From NCBI GenBank assembly GCA_004335635.1, contig QAXH01005187.1, positions 1 through 18,255 on the forward strand: a DNA stretch of 18,255 nucleotides, read 5' to 3'. The position numbers and the translations under genes were made by a program. Shown in pieces: positions 1-8,895 of the stretch. Position 1 is the stretch's first letter. Each line of letters starts with the position of its first letter. The DNA is from Chloromonas sp. AAM2 (taxonomy: Eukaryota; Chlorophyta; Chlorophyceae; Chlamydomonadales; Chlamydomonadaceae). A model generated the notes under the pieces. That model was given only the letters and a program-made list of their open reading frames with translations, was not told the DNA's origin and did no database searches.

Positions 1-267
1 TCTCTTTGATCCCCAGCAACTGAAGCACAACTGAAGCACCCTTGGCTGCGTGCCATTGTTCTTGTGTAGGATTGGACAGGAATTCTGAATGTGCTCCCTG
101 GTACTATAGGAGAGGTAGAGCAGGCTGCCTACCAGCGCACTGTATGGATGGATACTAGTCAGCTCTCATCTACTTCCTTGAGTTGCTGCTGCTCCATGTG
201 TGTGCTCCAAGTAGTCAGCTGCTCCATGTGTCATATTCGTGACCCTTGCCCCTTGGTGCTTGCACAG
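1..267. other. 5' flank of the first exon, probably intron
   Basis: I see no convincing coding sequence here. A + strand frame is open from about 91 into the following exon, but its composition (Cys/Ser runs) is unlike a conserved protein, and a good acceptor (pyrimidine-rich tract, then TGCACAG at 261-267) immediately precedes the first convincing exon. I read it as the 3' part of an intron whose upstream exons lie outside the window. Confidence 0.4.
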
Positions 268-1379
268 GACAAACCTAAGAATTCTGGTGCAGTGGAGGCG
301 GCTTTGAATTCATGTGTCAAGCACTTGGAGTGGAGCAAGCTGCCCCGGCACATTGCTGTTGTTGAGAGCGCCATACGTCCACTATCCCATGATGACTACT
401 TTGCTCTCCAGGCGTTGCTGACACCACTTTGTGCAGCCACCATGAATGGCAACAGCTTTCAGCGCAAGGACTGGGTTGAGACAGCTCCGCAGCTTGCCAA
501 GGCAGCAGCAAGGCGTCTAATAGCTGACACGCCACGGGAAGGTGATGACGCACTGCTTTGTGGTGGAAAAGTGCTGAAGGCAATTCTTACATGTGCACTC
601 TGTAGCACTGTGACAACCACCACAACAACTTGGATTAGTTTCTGCGGGGAGTGGCCAAGATTTCGTGCCTCCCAATAGCTGGGCAGTTTGGCCTGGGATT
701 ACACCTGGGACATGGCAAAACAGCGGAAGTTGCTGGGTTGGTAAGTTTGTTGGGAGCAGCTGCACGACAGTTGGTTGGTTGTCTTTGTGTTGCCCAGGTG
801 TTTCGCTATGTGTCGTCCATCCCGACCTGTGCCTGCCCTGTGCTGTGCAGATCCCTGTGCCTCATGGCAGCCTTGTGCTGATGAGCATGGAGGCGGCATG
901 TGGCACAGCTACTGTGCGCAGCAAGCTCAGCGACAGCAGCCTGAAGGACGCAGCTGCAGACAACATGCTTTGGCAGCTGGTGTCAGCCAGCAACTCAGAT
1001 AAGCAGCACAGGCCCAACAAGTACAGCGCCCCTTGGAGTGACAAACTGCTGTACCACCACCACCATCCGATAGTCCCAGTCACATTGGATAGTGGCATGG
1101 TGCAGCAGGCAGCAGTGCAGTCACTCTCACTGTGCTCTGACCTGTGCTGGGAGTCAAAGCCTGGCAAGAAAAGGCAGCAGCCTGACACACCAACCCTGCC
1201 TGACTTGTCACCCACCTCTCTTATCTGGGCATCACACCAGCGTTACACAGCAACAGCAGCAGCAAGCTTGTCCCCCACTCTTGAGTCACTGCTTGCCATG
1301 GAGCAGCCCTTGCCCCTGGCAGGCGCAGCAGGTGCAGTGAAGCCCAACTGGGTGGCCACAGGAGCTCAAGCCATTGGAG

Positions 1380-1412
<33 letters not shown>

Positions 1413-1629
1413 GTACCCCATACTTCACCGACAAATCAACTGCTTCACACGCACACACAGACACACCAGACCCAACAGAAGAGCAGTACCACCGGTTTCA
1501 GTGCAAAACGCAAGAACTGTCCCAGAACTGGCAAACTTTTTTTTTCCAGAGCACCCTGTTACAAATGCGATATTGGGCAACCAGCAGCTAGGCACGCCAT
1601 CGTTACCCATGCAGCTCCCTCTTACCTGA
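268..1629 (+). CDS. 3' part of an unrecognised gene, three exons
   Basis: Model: exons 268-570, 851-1379 and 1550-1629, encoding about 302 C-terminal residues; upstream exons are off the window. Junction phases agree: phase 0 at 570/851, and phase 1 at 1379/1550, where G plus AG gives Glu. Acceptors are TGCACAG (267), TGTGCAG (850) and a T9 tract followed by CCAG (1549). The first exon gives a charged, probably helical segment (containing KHLEWSKLPRH and SHDDYFALQALL). The second has a short hydrophobic patch (PHGSLVLM), a YHHHHP run and then Ser/Pro/Ala-rich sequence. The end is MQLPLT then stop. I do not recognise the family and see no catalytic motif. The donor of the last intron lies inside a GT microsatellite. 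The first donor (AAA then GTGCTG) is the weakest call, and an extra small exon between 571 and 850 cannot be excluded. The three exons rest on frame and splice agreement alone. Confidence 0.55.
1380..1407 (+). repeat. (GT)14 microsatellite at a 5' splice site
   Basis: Fourteen uninterrupted GT units begin exactly at the predicted donor of the last intron of the first gene (exon ends GGAG at 1379). A CA-rich tract at about 1446-1467 in the same 170-bp intron could pair with it. Confidence 0.9.
1515..1536 (+). repeat. Solo copy of the 22-bp end repeat, inside an intron
   Basis: The core TGTCCCAGAACTGGCA is shared with the two ends of the neighbouring MITE-like element. This copy has the orientation of the element's right end (2178-2199) and differs from it at one base. 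It lies just upstream of the polypyrimidine tract and acceptor at 1549. No partner lies upstream in the window, so it is a solo end or remnant. Confidence 0.75.
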
Positions 1630-1668
1630 ATGCCAAGAAGTGCGGCCCAGTCAAATGATCAGACAATA

Positions 1669-2208
1669 CAAAGAAGGTGTCTGCCAGTTCTGGGACAGTT
1701 TGAGTTCATTGTGGTGAAGTGTGTCTGTGACTTGATGTGGTGATTTATGCTCATGCTGTGCACTCACACTGAGTGAGTCACCACTGCAGTCTGTGTGTAG
1801 GTCCACAACAGAATGCTGGTGTTTGACCCAAGTGTGTACCAGAGAAAGGGTGGCATCAAGGACAAGCAACACACCTCGCCTGCTGTCACAGCCCCTGTGC
1901 AGTCCCAGGTGTGGCTGCACCTGTTGGCCTGCCCATGCGACACATAAGCGTGCTCAATGCAGCATGGGTGGAGCGGCTGATGGGCCATGGGGAAGGGTGA
2001 ACCACACCTTAGTTTTCCACACTTCCATGCACGGGTCAGACCACTTGCCATGCAGGTTAATGATCCCAGCGTGCTTGATATACATGTTCAATGATACGTG
2101 TCCGTTTCCTTGTGAAAGCTCCATCACTAACACCACCGCCACACAGATTACCCAAGGTTCTTCAGAGTCACACATCCAATTGTCCCAGAACTGGCAAACA
2201 TCCTTTGC
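1669..2208. mobile_element. MITE-like element with terminal inverted repeats (about 540 bp)
   Basis: The left end at 1679-1700 and the right end at 2178-2199 are inverted copies of one 22-bp sequence (core TGTCCCAGAACTGGCA), differing at two positions. Similarity continues outward with a small gap (CAAAGAAGGT at 1669-1678 against ATCCTTTG at 2200-2207), giving inverted ends of about 30 bp. The interior has no convincing ORF, which is what a non-autonomous DNA transposon would show. No target-site duplication is clear, so exact borders and superfamily are open. It starts about 40 bp after the stop codon of the first gene, probably within its 3' UTR or just beyond. Confidence 0.5.
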
Positions 2209-3531
2209 TTATGGTGTCCGGGGTGCACACTGTCATTACCAGTCATGAGTAAGCCAACCTGTTGCAAGCAGTTCTTATTGTTCCGTCGCAATAAACAAAT
2301 AAAGTGTCTGTCTCGTAGGCATTAACCACATCATTCCGATGACCACAAGCAGGCTTGCCACATGTCAGACATAAGACGAGTTGACCACCAGGGACAAGGG
2401 TGCCTCATCATTCAGCATGAAAACCAAGATGATCACTGTTCGCAAGGACAATGTGCAAGGCCTACATATCACAGTCTTGCTAAACCAAGTATTGGCAATA
2501 TTTTCTCTCGCATGTCATCTCTGAGCAACTCCGAGTTGTTTCCAAAAGGTCGCATGTGATGCAAGGGCTGCCTGAGCACAGCCTTGTCAGGCCAGGTACG
2601 GCAAGGCTTTGACAGCCTTACTACGCGCTGGCTCGTGTGTTTCCTGCCCAGCTGTTGCCAGAGTGCATGCTGCTGGCACGCTCTGAGCCCACTTGCACCT
2701 GTGCATGCATCCAGGCCAGCAACCACTTCAGTGCGCAGTGACAGATGCCTACACAGGGCGTGCGCAGGAAAAACAGGAAAACGTGGATGCACAGCAACAG
2801 GCAAGGTGCTGTGTCCCTGAGGCTGTTTTTCCGCGCAGGCGGTTGTGGCTAATGCTGCGCGCAAGCTGTGCTGGGTTGCTGCTTTGTATGCCAGGTTGCA
2901 GGTGCTGGGTGTGCAGTGCACCCACCGCCTCAGAGTCAGCTCCAACTGTTCCTGCAAAACACCATCAAGCAACAGGAAAGAAATACACGTCACTACCGAA
3001 AAAAAGGTTGCCAGATATGCGACAACTCTGGGGAGTATCACTGGAACCTGTGTTGTGAGTGCGCGTTGTGGGGAGCAAGTGTCAGCCGCTACACTGCTTC
3101 CATTGCTGTTTCAACCGAGCGCACTCTCAACAGGTCTGTGCGACACATGCACAACAGTGTTCATAGGTAAGCAACACACTTGAACTTCAGAGCGCTCAAC
3201 ATCAGATCTATGCTCACCACGTAGACATAAGCAGTGTGAGTAAACCTGGACAGGCATGGCAGTCCCTCAGCACACAACTGTCCAGCCTTGCGGTCACCAC
3301 TGTCTCCAGGTGTGCAGGCAAGCCAATGTGGCCAAACTCGTCTGTGCTTCCGTCAGATGTACAGGAGTCCATACCAATCGTGGCTTGAGGCTCAGTGCAT
3401 GCACGATCCAGCTAACTGACGAAGTCCAGGCCATGTGCAAGAGCCCTCGCCCGTCAAGGCACTTTGTGTCTAGGCTCATCCAACGCGTCACACGCTGCCT
3501 GGCAGCATGTGCCCATCGTGTGTCACATGGG
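2209..3531. other. Stretch without a supported gene
   Basis: It contains AATAAA-like words at about 2290-2301 and several open frames: a 65-codon ATG frame on + at 2362-2559, a 190-codon frame on - at 2469-3041, and three overlapping + frames between about 2840 and 3180. A pyrimidine-rich acceptor-like site (GTTTTTCCGCGCAG, ending 2839) precedes one + frame. None has a recognisable domain or a consistent set of splice junctions. The right part probably contains the 3' UTR of the DAG kinase gene, whose stop is at 3532. I found no TTACA (TGTAA on -) here. Confidence 0.4.
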
Positions 3532-6500
3532 TCACTTGCCTGCCATGCTGGCCATTGCCGACCCCAGTGGGTTGGGGGAACGCATGGAGGTGCCGCCTGG
3601 CCCCTCCCCCTGGGCCGACTCCGGGTCGTCTGCGGGCCCGCGGGGCTCGGGAGCGGGGCCGCCGCACAGGCCCCCCATGCACCCTGGCTCGGGGCTCCGG
3701 TTGTGCAACACCTTGGACACGCCCTGGTGCAGAATCTCCACCTGCACACCACATGCACAAGACATGGACCGTGTGTTGAGTGCTAGAGATGACACAACCC
3801 GTGCCTGGTAAGCAAGAGGCCGCAAGTGACATCATGGCAGCCACCAAAGATAATTCAAATACAACCCACGCCTCGTAAGCACAAGGCATCCAATCGCTCA
3901 CACATAAGGCGGCACGTTCAATAGGTGATAGATGAGTGTTGGCTCACCACTATGGGTTCGTTGTCCTTGCTGCTGGGCACGTCCTGCATCCAGGGCTCGC
4001 CGTCCAGCTGCAAGCGGCAGAGAGAGCGTGAAAGCATGGAACAACATAGAAGCTCAGACAGCGCCATCTGTCTGCCAGTCCAATCCCCCAGCATATGTAA
4101 CTGTGCGTAAGGCATGTTTTCACCTTGTGCCCCCACTGGCCAGGCAACACAGCTGCATGCCAACCATCCCATGGTAGTTTTCATGCAACTGACAACCCTT
4201 GCCAAGTGCCTGCGTTCCTGTTGTGCAACGGTTGCGCACGTGCGTGGTTGCCCGCCTGCTGATCTCTGGCAAGCACCTGGAATCCTGTTGTACAATTGTT
4301 TGCCCACATGCACCCAATCACCTGCATGTAGGCGTGTGACGGCTGCCCGTCCGGCCTCACGTACTTGGCCCTCACGTGCATCCGGATGCCCGAGGCCTGG
4401 CAGATGCGCTTGGCGTGCACCAGGTTGCCCTTGGAGCTCATCACGGCGGCGGTGTGAAAACCGTTCAGCAACCCAACCACCTGCAAGTGGCATCAGGAGT
4501 TGATCAAGCAGCAGCTATGAACGTTTGACTTAACGCCTGTGCGTGCCAACGCCTGCATTTGTCATGTGGCTCGTCCGTGACAGGTTGCTTGGGATTAAAC
4601 CTGCCAGAGTTTATGGCTTGTTCGCCAAGGTCAGCACTGGTCACGTGTACCATGGCTTGCACCGGCATGTCCTTCATGCCTGTCCGGCCCGCGCACCTCC
4701 AGTCGGCCGTCGCTGTGCGAAGGCTCCTGGAACGGCTCCTTGCCCAGCGCCTTGGGCCCGGTCTTCCCCGCCTCATGCTCACCCCACAGATTGCGACCAC
4801 CACCATACGACTGCACAGCACAGGAAAGCATGGGCAAAGTGCATGACAGTGAGAAATTCCAACACAGCGTGTGTTGCCCTGGAGATGAAGACAAGAATCC
4901 TACTACATTGGCCCTTGCTCAGCTCAGTTGGCTCAAGTGGCTTGTTGAGGGCGCAGGCTCGAAAAGTTTGAGGCTTCACTTCTATGGGCCATAGAGATCT
5001 CATTCGTGCCCTCGTGGCTTCTTGCCCCTGCACCTCTTACCTAGCCTTGGTGCCCTCCAGGCGATTGCGCACTCAGACAACAAGCATTGTGGGTGCATTA
5101 GGCTTGGCAGAAGGCTTTCCCGATTCACCTGCAGGTTGAGGATGACCAGCGCCTTGACGCCGGTGGGGATGGGCACCTCCACCCATTCCTCGGACCCCGG
5201 CCGCAGCACCTGCAGCGACACCTTGGCACCCACGCTCTTGGGGCAGTAGAACCAACCTGCGACAGCACAGTGCAGTGGGCGCAGGGTCAGCTGAGCCTGT
5301 TTGGTACACAAACTGATTGCAGGCGCGCCGCCCTGGTTTTCTGAACTGGGCGCTGCCCTGGCATGCAGAAGTAGACAGTGCGCAGGCCCGCACGACGCTC
5401 CCACCTCTCATGCTCTGTATTCAACCGCCTCACATCGTGCTATCCAGTGATTGAGGCCTACATCCTACGAAGAGCAGGCTGCATGCTGTTGGGTGTCAGT
5501 GCCACCTGATAGGCAAAGGTTTGGATTCGAGGTGCCTTGCCAAACCCAGCCCTTGCCCCTGTTCCTTGCTTTGCACACATGCTGCGCATTATCGCTGCCA
5601 TTGACGGTTTGCCCCTGCCAACTGGTGCTCGTCCTTTGCCGACCTGACGAGCAGCTGAAGAAGGTGTACCAGAACTGGTTCATGAGGCGGTTGCTGGCCA
5701 GGCCAGGGTTGCCTTCCCGCAGTGAGTGGAACTGGTACGCGGCCCTGGCGTCCAGGCCTATGGAGAAGTAGTTCCAAAACAGGCCGCCGGCCTTGGCGGA
5801 CGCACCCTTCTTCGTGCCCCCTTCCCCAGATACCCGCTCCCCCGGCGGTGACGGGGGCGCCAGCACCTGTGTGCAGACCACATGCAACGCTGAAGGTTAA
5901 GTCCTGAATTGCCTGGGCTTGCTCGATACCTTGGCCCTTAGGCAAGCCTGCATATTCAGCTGTTCGCGTGCATGGTTGTGGTCGCAGCTCTGCAATACTT
6001 GGCCGTACCTTTGCTGCCTTGAGGCAGTGCGGCAGCGTGCCCAGCAGCTCTGCGTGGGGCAGGTGGATGCGCACCCCCCAGCAGTCCAGGTCCTCGACCT
6101 TGGCACTGTGGATCTGAGGACAGTCCGACAGGACAGAAGCATGGACGTAAACAAGCGACTAACAGACCACTTACTTACACTACCACCGAACGTTAACATA
6201 CCACCAATTGAGGGCAAGGATTGAGGGCAGGCCAGACCAGGGAAAAAGGGCATGAACATAACAACCCATGCATCAGTGTGTCTGACAGACCAGACACGCA
6301 CTGCTAAGCGATTCAACAGAAGCAAACGTTTAGGACACGGCATGCATGCGGTGTAAGCATGGCAGCCTGCTGCAATGGGGCTGCCTGGACATTTGTTGCA
6401 CCCAGTCGGTGTCAGCATCTCTCACAGGCCTCAAACTGTGAAGCATGCAAGGTAAGTCGCTTGGGCTTACCCTCAGCAGCGTGTTGTAGATGTTTGTGTA

Positions 6501-8406
6501 TCCTTGAATCCAGGAGTAGTCAAATGCCATGCCCCAGCCAAAGCTGCGCGAGAGGTCATTGCCTGCGAAAATGCCATTGCAGGCAGAGGCGGCATGAGTG
6601 TTGTCGTCAGCTGTGTTCTGTTGAGGTTCTGAGCCCTGCCATCAGCCCTTGCCACTCTTGGTGCTGCCACTGCCTGCCACCAGTTTGCAGAGGTGTGGGA
6701 GCTCTGATCTGCTGAAGTCCTGTGCCTTGGTATTCACCCCTACCAGGCCAGTACCACTACCTTGAAGAGATTTGATCATAACAAGAAGGCATGTGCGCAT
6801 ATGCCCCTCTCAGCCCCCACCCCACCTACATTTCACCTACCTCTGGCAAAACAGCAAACTCAAGCTAGTTTCACCCACCCACTCACCCACCCGCTTCCCT
6901 GCAGCACCCGCACCTGTGCCCAGCGGCATGACTGCGACTGCCGGCACCGGGCTGAGCTTGAGAGCCTTGATGGTGGCCAGCACCCACGTGATGGTGCCAT
7001 CCCCGCCCGCCACCAGGATGCGCAGCCTCGACTGGAACAGCGCGGCGTGGGGAACGCCCGCAGCAATCGCTGACTGCAGGATGAAGGGCAAGGCAGGAGC
7101 AGCAGCGCAATGGTTGAACAAACAGTTGGTGTCAGGGTGCCAGGATGGTGGCTAGCAAGGCAGGGTTGGGCCGTGCCAGGCAGGATGTCGCTTCACGTCC
7201 AGAACTGGTCCTTGAAATTTGCAGAACTGTGTGGCACCACTACATGCTAGGCAACGTGGTGCTGATCAGCAAGCAGCTCAGTAACTAGCTGCGTGTGTTG
7301 AGTGGCGATGCACATGCCACTTGCATCACGTTCAATTTGCAGGGCGGCTGCACATAAGACCAGCTGGAAGCAGCACATCTCACATGGACCTGCCTTGAAG
7401 TTGTCCCAGAGTTGCTGCAGAACCTTGTCGGGCTTGTACTGGCTGAGGTCAAACACCTGTATGCGACCCAAGGCCCTGGCTAGAGCCTGTGCAAGCTCAG
7501 GACCTGCATGCAGCAGCGCACGAGTTTGCATAGTGCTGGCACCATGCTGTCGCCACCGTCCACCCATGTCTAGCGCAGCCTAAGGCCATTGGAACCATGC
7601 ACATGGCATGTGTGATACCGGAATATTGTAGTTGGCACAGAGGCTAAGGTGCAAATGGACTAACGGCCATGTGCCTGCTGAAAACCATGTACAGCAAACC
7701 TTGCAACCTGGAAAACAAGCTGTTACTGCATGTGCCCAATGCGATGCTGACACTGGCCTGTGTGAGAAACGTAGTCAAGCAATTGACATGTTGCCAAGAG
7801 GCTGTCAGCGAGGGATGTACATCACAAAGCATGGTGGTGTGGTGCCGTTGAGCTGTGTGCTTCATATTCAAGTGCATGTGCAAAGCTGAATGGGAGCGTA
7901 TGTTGCCTGATGATTCGTCTGGGGCTGGCTCCTGTGTGTTTGTACTAGGGTGTTGCGGTGTGCTGTGCTGACCTTGGTTGCCGCCTGAGCGAGCATTGAT
8001 GAAGACAAGGAGAGGTGCATCAGGCAGAGCATTTGCTTCCGGCCTGATGCCTTGCAAGAACTGTTGCGGCAGCCTGCAGCATCAGGAGGACAGTGTCGGT
8101 GCATGTGCCTGGCATGCCTGCGAGGGTAAATTGAGCCGACCAAGGATGACCGCTTGTCACAGTGCTCGAACACAGTGCTGACCGATCACCATTGTTAAAC
8201 AGGTTCCTTATTTTTGAAAGCTTTTATATCGCGTTAAATGGGTTTTGATTGACTTTGCATGCCCAATGTCGGTCATGCACTCGTATCCGGGCTCAGTCCT
8301 GAACTCACTGGTAAGGAGCGGACAATGCGTCATGAGCTGAGAAGGCGAAGTACCCTGGGACGTGGCCTGGCCGGGCCTGAACCTCAGCTGGCCCGTTTGA
8401 GCCCAT
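3532..8406 (-). CDS. Diacylglycerol kinase (plant type without C1 domains), 12 exons
   Basis: Phosphorylates diacylglycerol with ATP to phosphatidic acid at membranes. Exons in transcript order: 8406-8309, 8073-7973, 7503-7390, 7069-6914, 6562-6471, 6113-6009, 5866-5644, 5256-5129, 4810-4697, 4480-4322, 4007-3948, 3741-3532. All junctions are in phase and total 1560 nt, giving 519 aa, the usual size of plant DGKs lacking C1 zinc fingers. Catalytic domain: LLVFINARSGGNQG (54-67), the ATP-binding GGDGT (126-130), PLGTGNDLSRSFGWG (153-167). Accessory domain: FWNYFSIGLDA (252-262), LASNRLMNQFWYTFF (278-292), KALVILNLQ then SYGGGRNLWG (about 331-349), LLNGFHTAAVM (381-391), LDGEPWMQ (431-438). The tail (about 451-519) is Gly/Pro-rich and probably disordered. 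ATG 8406 gives 33 residues before the catalytic domain and joins exon 2 exactly. Exon 3/4 has two possible splices: GT-AG giving KAA, or GC-AG giving KSA with one residue changed. A TGACGTCA palindrome lies 87 bp upstream of the ATG. Confidence 0.95.
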
Positions 8407-8895
8407 CGCGTAGAACGGTCAATGATGACTCTGATGAAAGCCAAAAAGCCAGGTGATGAACAGTAGCAGCTCATGTCAAGCCCAACGTCACAATGACGTC
8501 AACGATTTTAAGTAACGTCGGTCAAGTTGCGCCACTACTGTGGCGAACTTACTTCAGACGAAAGCAGCATGCCACCATCAGACACTCGTCACTGATTGAG
8601 AACAAACAAATCAGTAAGTGCAACGGTTGGTCAACCGCCTACCTGGTCAACCATGCAACATGTAATGCACTGCGTCCCTTGTGGCCGTATCCTAGAATGT
8701 TGCCACTCAAAAACAGCTCAAGACAGAAAGTCCCGGCAGCCTGGGAATGGGTGAGCTGCTGCATGCCAGGCCGCATGCCAGCAGGCTCTCCACTTGCCGC
8801 ACAATGCAAGTTAAGGAATCAAACTGCCCACGAGAGAGTTGCACAAGGTTGTCCAGGCCACAGAAGAGCTCTGTGCTCCCACCATGCATGGCCAT
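8407..8895. promoter_or_regulatory. Gap between LRR and DAG kinase genes: 3' UTR plus DGK promoter
   Basis: Both flanking genes run on the - strand head to tail, so these 489 bp should hold the LRR 3' UTR (right side) and the DAG kinase promoter and 5' UTR (left side). A TGACGTCA palindrome is at 8494-8501. I see no TTACA (a TGTAA signal on -) for the LRR gene. An ATG-initiated + frame of 164 codons starts at 8493, but it runs antisense into the LRR last exon and resembles nothing. Confidence 0.55.
8494..8501. promoter_or_regulatory. TGACGTCA palindrome upstream of DAG kinase
   Basis: A perfect 8-bp CRE-type palindrome, the classical bZIP factor site, 87 bp before the DAG kinase ATG (8406). 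A nearby AACGTCA at 8484-8490 is a half-site-like word. Function is inferred from position and motif only. Confidence 0.5.

Noticed and set aside
2362..2559. ATG-initiated 65-codon + frame (MSDIRRVDHQGQ...)
   Set aside because: Short, unrecognised, no supporting promoter or splice structure; kept only as a remark in the unassigned stretch.
2469..3041. 190-codon frame on the - strand with a hydrophobic start
   Set aside because: No ATG start at its 5' end, no recognisable domain, and composition like shifted or non-coding sequence. Overlapping + frames are equally open, so chance is likely.
2840..3170. + strand frames, one containing a CQICDNSGEYHWN...CCEC zinc-finger-like run and one following a good acceptor-like site
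   Set aside because: Cysteine spacing fits no finger I can name, the three frames conflict, and no consistent donors or start codon connect them.
3256..3811. Several long + and - frames overlapping the DAG kinase last exon
   Set aside because: They are shadows of the very GC-rich final exon, whose frame is fixed by the splice junction at 3741.
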